From contig NZ_CAJPVG010000007.1 in NCBI RefSeq assembly GCF_905397375.1, positions 181,650 to 245,649 on the forward strand: 64,000 nucleotides of DNA, given 5' to 3'. Shown one piece after another: positions 45,223 through 54,466 of this stretch. This stretch comes from Ralstonia mannitolilytica (GTDB lineage Bacteria > Pseudomonadota > Gammaproteobacteria > Burkholderiales > Burkholderiaceae). The position numbers were made by a program, and so were the translations under genes. The first letter of the stretch is position 1; each line of letters opens with the position of its first letter. The notes beneath the pieces were generated by a model. That model was given only the letters and a program-made list of their open reading frames with translations, was not told the origin of the DNA and searched no databases.

Positions 45223-48200
45223 CTACGTATCCTCTTCTTGCTCGTCTGGTCGATGGGCCAGACGATAAAGAATGGGGAGTACGAGTAGCGTCAGTAATGT
45301 GGAAGACACGATGCCGCCGATCACCACAGTGGCCAAGGGCCGCTGAACTTCTGCGCCGGTTCCAGTGGCAATCGCCATCGGGATGAAACCCAAAGACGCC
45401 ACCAGGGCCGTCATCAGCACGGGACGCAAACGGGTCAACGCGCCGTCCCGAATGGCCGCGTCCAGAGGCATTCCCTCCTCTCGCAGGGTGCGGATGTAGG
45501 AAATCATCACAAGGCCATTGAGTACGGCGACGCCTGAGAGCGCGATGAAGCCCACTGCCGCCGAGATCGACATGGGGATGTCGCGCAGCCACAGCGCCAG
45601 GATTCCACCCGTCAACGCGAACGGAATGCCGGTAAAAACCAGCAAACCATCCTTGGCGTTGCCGAACATCGCAAAGAGCAAGACGAACACCAGGAGCAGA
45701 GAGACTGGAACAACGATCTGCAGGCGTTGTGTTGCCGACTGCAGGTTCTCAAAAGTTCCGCCCCAACTCGTCCAGTATCCGGGAGGAATCTTGACCTGTG
45801 CCAGAGCTGCTTCTGCATCCGCGACGAACGAGCCCACGTCTCGGCCACGGACGTTGGCACTCACCACGATGCGACGTTTGCCGTTTTCCCGGCTGACCTG
45901 ATTCGGGCCGGGTGCCAACTCGAAGCTCGCCACTTCACCCAGTTGAATGAAGTTGGTTCGGCCTTCAAGACCTCCCGTACCTGTTCCGCGCGGCAAAGGA
46001 ATCGGCAAGCGCTTCATGCTGTCCAGGTCGTTGCGCAAGGACTCCGGCAGGCGAACCAGGATGTCGAATCGACGGTCGCCTTCAAACAGCGTCCCAGCCT
46101 CACGCCCGCCGATGGCGGTGGCCACGGCATCTTGGATGTCGGCCACGTTAAGCCCATAGCGCGAGGCTTTTTGGCGGTCGATATTCACGGTCAGCATGGG
46201 CAAACCGGTGGTTTGCTCCACCTTGACCTCGGACGCGCCGGGAATCTTCTGCAACATGGACGAGATCTCTTCACCCGTCTTATTCAGGACATCCATGTCG
46301 TCGCCGAATATCTTCACCGCAACGTCGCTGCGGACGCCTGAAATGAGTTCGTTGAAGCGCAATTGGATAGGCTGCGAGAACTCGTAGTTGTTGCCCGGCA
46401 CCTTGCCCACGACATCCTGAATGGCCGCCAGCAATTCGTCGCGCGACTTGCGCGGCTCCGGCCACTCGGACACCGGCTTGAGCATGATGTAGCCGTCGGA
46501 AATGTTCGGCGGCATGGGGTCGGACGCGATTTCAGCCGTGCCGGTGCGCGCGAAAACGCGGTCGATCTCGGGGAACTTGGCTTTGAGCGTCGCCTCCAGC
46601 TGCTGCTGCATCGCGACCGATTGCGATAGGCTGGTGCCAGGAATGCGCAGGGCCTGGATGGCGAAATCGCCTTCGTTCAGGCTGGGCACGAACTCGCTGC
46701 CCATACGGGTGGCGATCAGGCCGCACAGCACCACTGCCACGGCGGCTGCCGTGAGCACCACCGCTTTAGCCGTCATCACGCGATCCAGCAGCGGGCCATA
46801 CCAGCGCTTGGCCTGCACGACCAGGAAGTTCTCTGTCTCGCTGACCCGGTGGCCGATGAATAGGGCGACCGCTGCCGGGATGAAAGTCACCGACAGGATC
46901 ATCGCCCCAACCAGCGCAGCAACCACTGTGAACGCCATGGGATGGAACATCTTTCCTTCAACGCCGGTCAGGGCGAAGATGGGCAGGTACACCACCATGA
47001 TGATGATCTGACCAAACAAGAGCGGGCGGCGCGATTCCTTGGAGGCAAGAAATACCTCGTGAAAACGCTCCGAGCGCGTCAAAGGCCTGCCGTACTGAGC
47101 TTGTGCATGGGCGAGACGTCGCACACAGTTCTCGACGATCACAACCGCCCCGTCGATGATGATGCCGAAGTCCAGTGCCCCCAGACTCATCAAATTGGCG
47201 CTTACCTTGTAGGTCGCCATCCCCGTAAAGGTGAACAGCATCGACAAGGGGATCACGGTCGCCGTAATGATGGCCGCGCGAATGTTGCCCAGGAACAGGA
47301 ATAGGATCACGATCACCAGGATCGCGCCTTCCAACAAGTTCTTCTTCACCGTGCTGATGGCTTTGTCCACCAAGACAGTACGGTCGTAAACGGTCACCGC
47401 ATGAACGCCTTCAGGCAGGCTGCGGTTGATTTCAACCATTTTTTTGTCGACTGCTTGAGAGACGGTTCGACTGTTCTGGCCGATGAGCATGAAGACCGTG
47501 CCCAGCACCACTTCGCGCCCGTTGGCTGTGGCGGCACCCGTGCGCAGTTCACGTCCCAGGCCAACCTCGGCCACGTCACGCACTCGGATGGGAACACCAC
47601 CGGCGCTGCTGAGAATCACATTGCCGATGTCGTCCAGCGTCTTAACCTGCCCTGGGGCCCGGATCAAATATTGCTCGCCACGCTTTTCGATATAACCTGC
47701 GCCCACGTTGACGTTGTTGCGCTCCAATGCCGTCACGATGTCCTGCAAGGTGACGCCCAGCGAGGTGAGGCGCTCAGGATTAGGGGCGATCTGGTATTCC
47801 TTGGAATAGCCGCCAATGGAGTTGATTTCTGTGACGCCGGGCACGTTGCGCAACTGTGGCTTGATGATCCAGTCCTGAATCTCGCGCAGATCGGTGGCCG
47901 TATAGGGTTGGCCATCAGGCTTCTTCGCACCATCCTTGGCTTCGACCGTCCACAGATAGATTTCGCCCAAGCCGGTCGAAATCGGACCCATCGCCGGGGT
48001 AATTCCGGAGGGCAACTTGTCGCGCGCCTCCTGTATGCGTTCGTTGACCAATTGGCGTGCGAAGTAGATGTCTGTGCCGTCCTTGAAGATCACAGTCACT
48101 TGTGACAGTCCATAGCGGGACAGGGAACGGGTTTGCTCCAGGTTGGGAAGGCCCGCCATCGCGGTCTCAATCGGGTAAGTCACCCGTTGCTCGGTCTCCA

Positions 48201-48375
48201 GCGGTGAGTACCCCGGTGCTTGGGTGTTGATCTGTACCTGGACGTTGGTGATGTCCGGCACGGCATCGATGGGGAGCTTCTGGTAGTTGAATACGCCGAC
48301 GGCCGCCATACCGATGACTGCTAGCAACACCAACCATCGATGTTCGATGGCTGCTCGAATAAGTTTTTCAAACAT
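45223..48375 (-). CDS. czcA: CzcA-type heavy-metal RND efflux pump
   Basis: A 1050-residue inner-membrane antiporter of the HME-RND family with 12 helices and two large periplasmic loops. The helix-IV motif DFGIIIDGAVVIVENCVRRLAH has the Asp/Asp/Glu set of the CzcA/CnrA class rather than the CusA/SilA type, so Co/Zn/Cd/Ni export by proton exchange is expected. Length is normal (about 1040-1070). It starts 16 bp after the adaptor gene. No czcC-type outer-membrane factor gene is present. Confidence 0.93.
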   Translation of the reverse strand: MFEKLIRAAIEHRWLVLLAVIGMAAVGVFNYQKLPIDAVPDITNVQVQINTQAPGYSPLETEQRVTYPIETAMAGLPNLEQTRSLSRYGLSQVTVIFKDGTDIYFARQLVNERIQEARDKLPSGITPAMGPISTGLGEIYLWTVEAKDGAKKPDGQPYTATDLREIQDWIIKPQLRNVPGVTEINSIGGYSKEYQIAPNPERLTSLGVTLQDIVTALERNNVNVGAGYIEKRGEQYLIRAPGQVKTLDDIGNVILSSAGGVPIRVRDVAEVGLGRELRTGAATANGREVVLGTVFMLIGQNSRTVSQAVDKKMVEINRSLPEGVHAVTVYDRTVLVDKAISTVKKNLLEGAILVIVILFLFLGNIRAAIITATVIPLSMLFTFTGMATYKVSANLMSLGALDFGIIIDGAVVIVENCVRRLAHAQAQYGRPLTRSERFHEVFLASKESRRPLLFGQIIIMVVYLPIFALTGVEGKMFHPMAFTVVAALVGAMILSVTFIPAAVALFIGHRVSETENFLVVQAKRWYGPLLDRVMTAKAVVLTAAAVAVVLCGLIATRMGSEFVPSLNEGDFAIQALRIPGTSLSQSVAMQQQLEATLKAKFPEIDRVFARTGTAEIASDPMPPNISDGYIMLKPVSEWPEPRKSRDELLAAIQDVVGKVPGNNYEFSQPIQLRFNELISGVRSDVAVKIFGDDMDVLNKTGEEISSMLQKIPGASEVKVEQTTGLPMLTVNIDRQKASRYGLNVADIQDAVATAIGGREAGTLFEGDRRFDILVRLPESLRNDLDSMKRLPIPLPRGTGTGGLEGRTNFIQLGEVASFELAPGPNQVSRENGKRRIVVSANVRGRDVGSFVADAEAALAQVKIPPGYWTSWGGTFENLQSATQRLQIVVPVSLLLVFVLLFAMFGNAKDGLLVFTGIPFALTGGILALWLRDIPMSISAAVGFIALSGVAVLNGLVMISYIRTLREEGMPLDAAIRDGALTRLRPVLMTALVASLGFIPMAIATGTGAEVQRPLATVVIGGIVSSTLLTLLVLPILYRLAHRPDEQEEDT

Positions 48376-48391
48376 GTGCGCGACTCCGGTA

Positions 48392-49918
48392 TCAATGGGT
48401 GTGTTCGGCAGAGGCCTTGCCGAGCTCAGACTTCACGACAAAACTGCCTGCCGCTGCATAGGGAGCCCCCGGCTTGAGTCCTTGCACCACCTCGACCCGC
48501 TTGCCATCACTGCGGCCCAACTGCACGGGCTGGGCAATGAAGCCTCCGTTCACTTTCAGGAACACCACGGGCTTGTCGCCCAAGGTCTGAATGGCGTCAC
48601 TGGCCACAGTCACGGGTACTTCCGCCTCCGATGCAGTCACCTCCACACTGACAAACAGACCAGGACGCCAAACGCCCTTGGGGTTGGACAAGACCACGCG
48701 GGCCTTGGCCATGCGAGTCTGTTCACCGATCAACGAACCCACAAAAGTTATGGTTCCGGTCGCGCTGGCATCGAAGGCCGTCGCTTTGATGGTGACCTTC
48801 TCGCCAACCCTGACCAGCGGCAAATCCTTCGCGGGCACGTTGATCTCGGCCCAGACCTGTCCCAGGTCAGACACGGTGAACACGGCGGCGTCTTCCTTGA
48901 CGGCTTCACCCAGGCTCAGATGCTTTTCAATCACCAAGCCGTCGAATGGCGCGCGCAGCTCGAAGCGATTGAGCCCCCCCGAAGATCCTGATGTCAGACC
49001 CAAGGCGGACAGCTTCTGCTGGGCGTTGGCCACGGCGACCTCTGCCTCGTGTAAGGCTTGCTTGGCTTGCAGGTAGTCCTGCTCGGCAGAGATCTTCTGC
49101 TCCCAGAGCCGCTTTTCACGCTCATACGTGGTCTTGGCCAAGGTCAATCGCTTTTGTGCTGTCTGCAACTCGCTGCGCTGCTCTGATGCCGCCGGGCTGG
49201 CGATGACGGCCAGAACTTGACCCCGTCTGACCGCTTGCCCCAGGCTGGCCTGCACACTCTCGACCACACCGGCAATGCGCGGCACAACGTGCGAAGTCCG
49301 GTCTTCATTCAGACGAATTTCGCCTGGCAATTGCAAAGCAGACTTGATGCGCGCAGCACCTGCCGTGTCGATGCCAATGGATGCGGCCTTGATTTGTGCA
49401 TCGCTAAGCTCGACCTTCCCTTCCTCCTGGGTCAGGACGAACATGAAGGGCTCGGTGGCAGTCTGGGCAACGATGCTGATCTCGAACGCGTGTGGCTCGG
49501 GCACCACCTCGCGGCTCACCAGGCTGTCCTTGTCAGGTGCAAAGTTGAGGGTCTGCGTCTCTCCGGTCAAGCGCGTGATGGTGGCGCTGACTTTGGCTGC
49601 ATTGTTTGGAAGCGGCTTATCTTTGCTGAACAGCCAGATCCGCAGGCGTGGTTCGCCTCCGTCCTCGGCCAGCAAAGCCTCCAGCCCAAAATCTCCTTCC
49701 TTGAACAGCTTGCCGCCATGAGGCCCCTTGCTGGGGCCTTCGTGGTGCTCGCCGTCAGCGTGGCCTTTGTCATGATCGTGCCCATCGCCACTCGTCTTGC
49801 CGTGGTCCTGCATCGCCAGTTCGTGGCCACGCTCGCCTTTACGGTCGAGCAATTTGAGGATTTCAGGTGCGAGACGGAAGGCCCCTCCGAGGAGACCACC
49901 GAGCAAGGTCTCGATCAT
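48392..49918 (-). CDS. czcB: CzcB-type membrane fusion protein with a phage-derived N-terminus (chimera)
   Basis: A 508-residue chimera. Residues 1-36 (MIETLLGGLLGGAFRLAPEI, then LKLLDRKGERGHELAMQ) look like the start of a small prophage structural protein and overlap the previous phage gene by ATGA. From about residue 37 it becomes a heavy-metal adaptor: His-rich DGHDHDKGHADGEHH, a CzcB N-terminal domain, coiled coil (about 240-300), lipoyl-like RAPFDGLVIEKHLSLGEAV and the beta-barrel to AEHTH. The normal signal peptide or membrane anchor of CzcB is missing. The phage leader has a hydrophobic stretch (LLGGLLGGAF) but no good cleavage site, so export is doubtful. Confidence 0.87.
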   Translation of the reverse strand: MIETLLGGLLGGAFRLAPEILKLLDRKGERGHELAMQDHGKTSGDGHDHDKGHADGEHHEGPSKGPHGGKLFKEGDFGLEALLAEDGGEPRLRIWLFSKDKPLPNNAAKVSATITRLTGETQTLNFAPDKDSLVSREVVPEPHAFEISIVAQTATEPFMFVLTQEEGKVELSDAQIKAASIGIDTAGAARIKSALQLPGEIRLNEDRTSHVVPRIAGVVESVQASLGQAVRRGQVLAVIASPAASEQRSELQTAQKRLTLAKTTYEREKRLWEQKISAEQDYLQAKQALHEAEVAVANAQQKLSALGLTSGSSGGLNRFELRAPFDGLVIEKHLSLGEAVKEDAAVFTVSDLGQVWAEINVPAKDLPLVRVGEKVTIKATAFDASATGTITFVGSLIGEQTRMAKARVVLSNPKGVWRPGLFVSVEVTASEAEVPVTVASDAIQTLGDKPVVFLKVNGGFIAQPVQLGRSDGKRVEVVQGLKPGAPYAAAGSFVVKSELGKASAEHTH

Positions 49919-50199
49919 TGCGGGCCTCCCATCAGCTTGAGCTTGATGGCAGCACCAACCAGCAGCGCGGCCAGGATGCCGGTGGTCACGACCTTGATGG
50001 TGGTCTGCCACGCCGTGCGTCGCGCATCGCGCCAGGCTTCCAGCAAGTCGCGCAGCTCGCGGATGTCCTTCGCGGCGTGGCCGTTTTCGAGGCCGAGATG
50101 GGACAGCACACGCTCGGCACCGCGTTCAGCGGCGCGGTCGAGCAATTCGTCGAAGTCCTCGCGGCGCAGCAAAAGCATGTTCTCCACGATCGCTGGCAT
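49915..50199 (-). CDS. Phage protein, DUF6127-like
   Basis: A 94-residue protein: an acidic and basic helical first half (REDFDELLDRAAERGAERVL) and a C-terminal membrane helix (TIKVVTTGILAALLVGAAIKLKLMGG). This matches a small protein family of lambda-like prophages annotated DUF6127. The ATG at 50199 has AAGGA seven bases upstream; the frame also opens at GTG 50214. It lies immediately after a deletion that removed most of the portal and the head genes. Confidence 0.7.
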   Translation of the reverse strand: MPAIVENMLLLRREDFDELLDRAAERGAERVLSHLGLENGHAAKDIRELRDLLEAWRDARRTAWQTTIKVVTTGILAALLVGAAIKLKLMGGPQ

Positions 50200-51064
50200 C
50201 CGGCAGTCCTTCACCCATCAGGTTGTCCTCGGGGGACAGGCGCGTGATGAAGCCCGCAAACATCGCGGCGGTTTTCTTGCGCACGAGCTCGGCGTCGTCG
50301 TACTGGTCGAGTTCGTTGAGCTTGACCAGTGCGCGCGCCAGCCACGGCTCGCCCCGGATCTGTCCTGGCCGCAAGGGACGAAACAGGTGAATGATTTCGC
50401 TGGCCGGGACACGCACTGTGTCGAGACCGCCCACCACGCCACCGGTGCCTGACATCGGGGCCAGTGAGCCATCACCCGGGTGTGAGCGATACAGGTGGTA
50501 AGCCACCCGCCGTCCGAGCTTGTCGAATTCAATACCCGCACGGATGACGTTTCCGGAAGCCAACTCCTGATTCAGCGTGGCTGGCAGATGTTCGGGTTCG
50601 AGCAACTGCAATTGCAGGCCCACCGGCAGGCCATCCTCCGGGCGGCGATAGCGCAGCCGCACCAGACATTCCCCGCCTTCGAGCATGGCGCGACAGGCCA
50701 AGGCCTGCAGACCGTAGAAATCAGTCAGTCCGGCGGCATCGGCCTCCTCGCACCAGTCCCACCACAGGCTGTGGATCGCTTCGCGCAGGGGCTGATCCGC
50801 CAGCATGCTCTGCGGCTTGATGCCGGTGCCGATGGCGTTCGAGACAAAGGCTTCAACGCCTGCCGCTGCCCAGGCATTGCGGCGTACCAGATCGCGGCTC
50901 TTGGCGCGCAATTCGTTCTGGGTAAACGCCAGTGCTGCGACTGCGCCTGGATTGCCGACCTGCCACGCCAAGGCGCGACGGCCGCCACCGATACCGTCAT
51001 AGAACGGGGTGCCGCCAAGCAGGCTCATGCCGACGCGTCTACGCACTCGGTCAAACCATTGCAT
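50200..51064 (-). pseudogene. Phage portal protein (lambda gpB type), 3'-truncated
   Basis: About 288 residues of a lambda-type portal: FTQNELRAKSRDLVRRNAWAAAGVEAFVSNAIGTGI, WWDWCEEADAAGLTDFYGLQAL, GGECLVRLRYRRPEDG and GEPWLARALVKLNELDQYDDAELVRKKTAAMFAGFI (each in parts). Portals of this family are about 500 residues. After SPEDNLMGEGLPDAS at about 50206 similarity ends and the frame runs into the DUF6127-like gene (to 50126). The second half of the portal, and the protease and capsid genes that should follow, are deleted. Confidence 0.82.
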
Positions 51065-51066
51065 GT

Positions 51067-51288
51067 TCAGAACCCTTTACCGGTGGTGACCCGGATCTGA
51101 CGTGGCGCGCCGGGCCACAGTCCGGTGTCTACGGCCTGCTCGAAGAGGTCGCGCTTGACCGCCGCGATGGCGGCCTGGAGTTCATCGACGCTGCGGTACT
51201 CGACGGTCTTGTCGCCAAAGGTCACGCGCCTTTCGCCCTTGACCAGCGCCGCTTCCAGTGCGTCGAGATGTGCTTGTGTGTAGGCCAT
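51067..51288 (-). CDS. Phage head-tail joining protein gpW-like
   Basis: A 73-residue protein: YTQAHLDALEAALVKGERRVTFGDKTVEYRS (in parts) followed by VDELQAAIAAVKRDL. This is the pattern of the gpW head-tail connector family, which precedes the portal gene in lambda-like phages, as here. Its start overlaps the stop of the preceding gene by one base (TGATG). Confidence 0.82.
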   Translation of the reverse strand: MAYTQAHLDALEAALVKGERRVTFGDKTVEYRSVDELQAAIAAVKRDLFEQAVDTGLWPGAPRQIRVTTGKGF

Positions 51289-51680
51289 CAGCGGAACACC
51301 GTGAGGTTGATTTCGGAGGAGTCGTCGAACGATGCGGACGTGGTAGCGCAACTGACGTCGACGTACTGGGCGGTCTTTTGGTCGGTGCTGGATCGCACGA
51401 TGGCAATGCGCTGCGTGCCGCTGTTGGTGCTGCTGCGGGCGAGCGCCGTCCAGCAGTAGTTGGCGTCCGGCATGGCGGTGGCGAAGGTCACGCGGTAGCG
51501 GCCTGCCGCCGTCCGGGTCACGCTGGCCACGTTGTGCGACGAGCGCACGACGATCTGGTTGCCGACGTAGCCGAAGCACACCCACGCCCGGGCCAGACCG
51601 GGGTGGGTTGCGTCGATCTTGGTCTTGACCTCGAGCCCGACACGACTGGCCAACGCACTGATGCGCGATACGAGGCTCAT
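51288..51680 (-). CDS. Phage virion-associated protein, tail-fibre-like
   Basis: A 130-residue protein. It begins MSLVSRISALASRVGLEVKT, a short coiled-coil-like leader, then a beta-rich domain (YRVTFATAMPDANYCWTALARS; QYVDVSCATTSASFDDSSEINLTVF) resembling the receptor-binding tips of tail fibres. The leader resembles that of the next gene upstream. It is tightly packed between its neighbour and gpW. Exact role not recognised. Confidence 0.6.
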   Translation of the reverse strand: MSLVSRISALASRVGLEVKTKIDATHPGLARAWVCFGYVGNQIVVRSSHNVASVTRTAAGRYRVTFATAMPDANYCWTALARSSTNSGTQRIAIVRSSTDQKTAQYVDVSCATTSASFDDSSEINLTVFR

Positions 51681-52171
51681 CAGACCAGCGCACCCACAAA
51701 GACCGCGACGAAGTCAGTGTCGGTATTGCCGACATCGGTGGCTGCGACGGCACCGATGTTGCTGCGCGCCTGAAGTTGCTCGGCCACGGTCAGCGACTGC
51801 GCCGCATCGAAGCGCACGCGGTTGTTCACGGCGGCGAGCAGCGGATCCAGACCACTGGTGCCGTTCTGCAGCAGTTGCTGGATTTCCACCAGCGTGTCGT
51901 ACGCGGCATCGGCACCGCCCAAGATCTCGGTCTTGAGCGCATCGAGCAGTGAGACGATCTTGTTGGACGAGTACGTGGTCGTGGCCGCGACGTGCGCATC
52001 GTCGATCACCGCCGACGACACCACCGCGGCCTTCAGCTCGTTGATGGCCGCCACCAAGCTCGACTTGTCGGTGGTGGTGAGGTGGGCGAGGTTCCCGGCC
52101 TTCGCGCGGACGTCGTTGAACTCCTGCGCGACGCGGATGACCAGGCTCTCGATGCGGGTGGTCAGTGACAT
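51680..52171 (-). CDS. Phage virion-associated protein with coiled-coil leader
   Basis: A 163-residue protein starting MSLTTRIESLVIRVAQEFND and continuing with repeated Ala/Leu/Asp helices (SSNKIVSLLDALKTEILGGADAAYDTLVEIQQLLQNG, in parts). This looks like a trimeric tail-fibre shaft, found in phage tail proteins and pyocin fibres. It follows the terminase gene, an unusual place for a fibre. It overlaps the next gene by one base (TGATG). Confidence 0.6.
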   Translation of the reverse strand: MSLTTRIESLVIRVAQEFNDVRAKAGNLAHLTTTDKSSLVAAINELKAAVVSSAVIDDAHVAATTTYSSNKIVSLLDALKTEILGGADAAYDTLVEIQQLLQNGTSGLDPLLAAVNNRVRFDAAQSLTVAEQLQARSNIGAVAATDVGNTDTDFVAVFVGALV

Positions 52172-52183
52172 AGCGTCTCCTCG

Positions 52184-53478
52184 TCAGGACAGCCAGCGGC
52201 TTTTGATCACGCGCCGACCGGTGTTGCGATTGCCAGAAACAGCGAGGCCACCGCGTTGGGTGGCCTCGGTGATCGATTCAGTAGGTGTTTCAAGGGCTGG
52301 CGGACTGGCCAGCCCCAGTTGCCGCTCCAGTTCGCGCCAGTGGCGTTCCTCGAAGCGGTCGAGCCCTGCGGCCGCAGCAGCAGCACGGGCATACACGTAG
52401 CAGTCCAGCGCTTCGTTGCGCTCACGCACCTTCTGCCACTCCCGCACCGGAAAACCATTCCTGTCGCGGCGGGTGATCAGTTGCTCGGCGCAGAGCTGCT
52501 GGATGAACTCGGCGTCGATCTTGGGCAGGTGGACGAAACCGGCCGGGTAGGTCACCGTCACGCCGTCGTCGGCCACCTCCGCGCTCTGGCGCAGGTGGTT
52601 GTAGAACTCGAGTTTGGCGAGCCCCACCGCGACCGCATACACCTTGATGCCCCGGCGCAGCTTCTTGCCCGCCTGCGAGACATCGACCGCCGTCGGTGTG
52701 CCGATCAGGGCTGCGCCCCCCATCGAACCCGTCCGCACGCCCTTGACCGCCATGACCCGCGCGTCGCGGCAGGCGCGCACGAAGGCGTAGGCCTCCTGTG
52801 TCGCAAAGCCGGTGTCCAGCGCCAAGCGGGCCAGCGGCATGGCCGCGCCCGAGGCATGGGTCCAGGTCTCGGCGAGCATCCCGCCCAGCGCCTTCCACAC
52901 CGCATCCCGTGCGGTGTCGCCCATCAGCACCCGGTGCTCGATGAGCCAACACTCCTTGCCACGCCCGAAGGCCCAGACCGAGACCTCGATGCGGTCCTTC
53001 TGCACGTCGGCGCCGGCGGTGAGCAGCAGGCCGCCTGCGGGAATGGTGCCGATGGCATAGTCCTCGCGGCGCTCCAGCAGGCGTTGCCAGTCGGGCGCTT
53101 CGCCCTCCTCGACCCAGGTCTCGCCGAGCTCGGTGTTCTTGAAAGTCTTGATGGCAGCGGCCGATCCCGACTCTTTACTGACGGCGGCTTCCCACGCGGC
53201 GGCGATCTCGCGCCAGGCGCGCCAGCCCAGCGGGCTGTACAGCGACGACAGATGAAACCCCGCCGTCTTGCCCGAGCCTTCCGCCGTCGCGCGCCACTCG
53301 CCGTGCTCCAGCATCCAGGTCTTGTGGTGCTCGGCGATCGCCGTCTCGCATGATTCGCACACATACGCCGCCGTCTCGGGCCGGCCCTTCTCCCAACGCA
53401 GTTGCTCGAAGCGCAGCCACTGCCGGTGCGAGCAATGCGGGCAGGGCACGAAGTAGCGGCGCTGGTCCCCGAGCACAT
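52184..53478 (-). pseudogene. Phage terminase large subunit (gpA type), 5'-truncated
   Basis: About 430 residues of a lambda gpA-type terminase. Similarity begins at GDQRRYFVPCPHCSHRQWLRFEQ (C-x2-C zinc-type motif with C-ESC later) and runs through TAGADVQKDRIEVSVWAFGRG, the nuclease-domain Asp region, to EALDCYVYARAAAAAAGLDRFEERHW. The N-terminal ATPase domain with its Walker motifs is missing. At about 53470 the frame passes into sequence antisense to a DUF3489 gene. Packaging ATPase activity must be lost. Confidence 0.82.
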
Positions 53479-53971
53479 CCAAGGCGGTGCCCGCCGCAAG
53501 GTGCTCGACGGCCTGGCCAACCGCGCCCTGATCGCCCGCCAGGGCGAGGTCTGGGTCGTTGCCGACGCAGGCTACGAGGCCTTGGGCGTGCCGCGCCCGG
53601 GTGCCCGCACCGCCCCGCGCCAGTCCTTCGTTGCGAAGCTCGATGCGGTGATCGCCCGGGCCGAGCAGGCGCAGACGGCGCGCGACGAGGCCGACCTGGA
53701 GGCGGCGGTGAACGCCGCCGAAGCGGCCTGGGCGCAGGATGCGCATCGCAGCGCCGAGCCCCGCCGCCCCCGCGCCCACAGCAAGCAGGCGCAGGTGATC
53801 GCGATGCTGCAGCGTCCCGAAGGCGCCACCCTCCGCCAGATCATGGACAGCACCGGCTGGCAGGCGCACACGGTGCGCGGCACCTTGGCCGGGGCGCTGA
53901 AGAAGAAACTGGGCCTGACGATCGTCTCCGAGAAATCCCCGGGCGGCGAGCGCGTCTACCGGATTCGCTGA
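53435..53971 (+). CDS. DUF3489-like protein with a replaced N-terminus
   Basis: A 178-residue frame. Residues from about 11 onwards (PEHIQGGARRKVLDGLANRALIARQGEVWVVADAGYEALG) and the C-terminal SKQAQVIAMLQRPEGATLRQIMDSTGWQAHTVRGTLAGALKKKLGLTI (parts) are the DUF3489 winged-helix family found on phages and islands. The first residues come from the antisense strand of terminase, so the native start is lost. A Rho-independent terminator follows. It may still be translated from ATG 53435. Confidence 0.65.
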   Translation: MRAGHEVAALVPEHIQGGARRKVLDGLANRALIARQGEVWVVADAGYEALGVPRPGARTAPRQSFVAKLDAVIARAEQAQTARDEADLEAAVNAAEAAWAQDAHRSAEPRRPRAHSKQAQVIAMLQRPEGATLRQIMDSTGWQAHTVRGTLAGALKKKLGLTIVSEKSPGGERVYRIR

Positions 53972-53977
53972 CTGTCA

Positions 53978-54005
53978 AAGGCGCGGCCTAAAGCCGCGCC
54001 GTTTC
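53978..54005 (+). terminator. Rho-independent terminator after the DUF3489-like gene
   Basis: Perfect 8-bp GC stem GGCGCGGC / GCCGCGCC (53980-54000) with a 5-base CTAAA loop, followed by GTTTCCC, nine bases after the stop codon. Confidence 0.7.
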
Positions 54006-54097
54006 CCAAAGGAATCAATCAACGATCTGATGCTTGGCTTCTCGATCGAACAGCGCGTTCATACGGGTGTCGCCACCCCAACCCGCAGGAGCAACCC

Positions 54098-54466
54098 ATG
54101 ACCACGACCCAGCCCATCCCCGCCACCCGCAACGACGCCTGGGGCTTTTACGGCACGATGAACGAACACGCCGACGCCGCCTGGCCCATCACGATGACCA
54201 CGATCTCGCAGGCCACCGGCCAGACCCTGGAGGCAGTGCGAGCCTTCCTCGACAGCCGTCACGGCCGCCACTTCGCGGACGAAGTGCTCCCCCACCTGCA
54301 TGCGGGCCAGACCCTCCACGACGCGATCGACGCCGCCACCCGGCAGTGGATGGGATGGACCATCGGCCGCCAGACCAGCAAGGACTACGGCATCCCGCGC
54401 GGGCTGCCTTATCTGACCGGGTTCGTGATTCACTGCGCGATCGCCGACGAGTCGCTCGCCGCCTGA
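54098..54466 (+). CDS. Conserved hypothetical phage/island protein
   Basis: A 122-residue protein (WGFYGTMNEHADAAWPITMTTISQATGQTLEAV, in parts, near the start; IGRQTSKDYGIPRGLPYLTGFVIHCAI near the end). No family recognised, but the even composition and AGGAGCAACCC before ATG 54098 support a real gene. It converges with, and overlaps by 37 bp, the first methyltransferase gene. Confidence 0.68.
   Translation: MTTTQPIPATRNDAWGFYGTMNEHADAAWPITMTTISQATGQTLEAVRAFLDSRHGRHFADEVLPHLHAGQTLHDAIDAATRQWMGWTIGRQTSKDYGIPRGLPYLTGFVIHCAIADESLAA

Noticed and set aside
48392..50011. Start of the czcB chimera at 50011
   Set aside because: The extra 31 residues are antisense-like, lie inside the DUF6127-like gene and lack any family character; the ATG at 49918 has the expected ATGA coupling.
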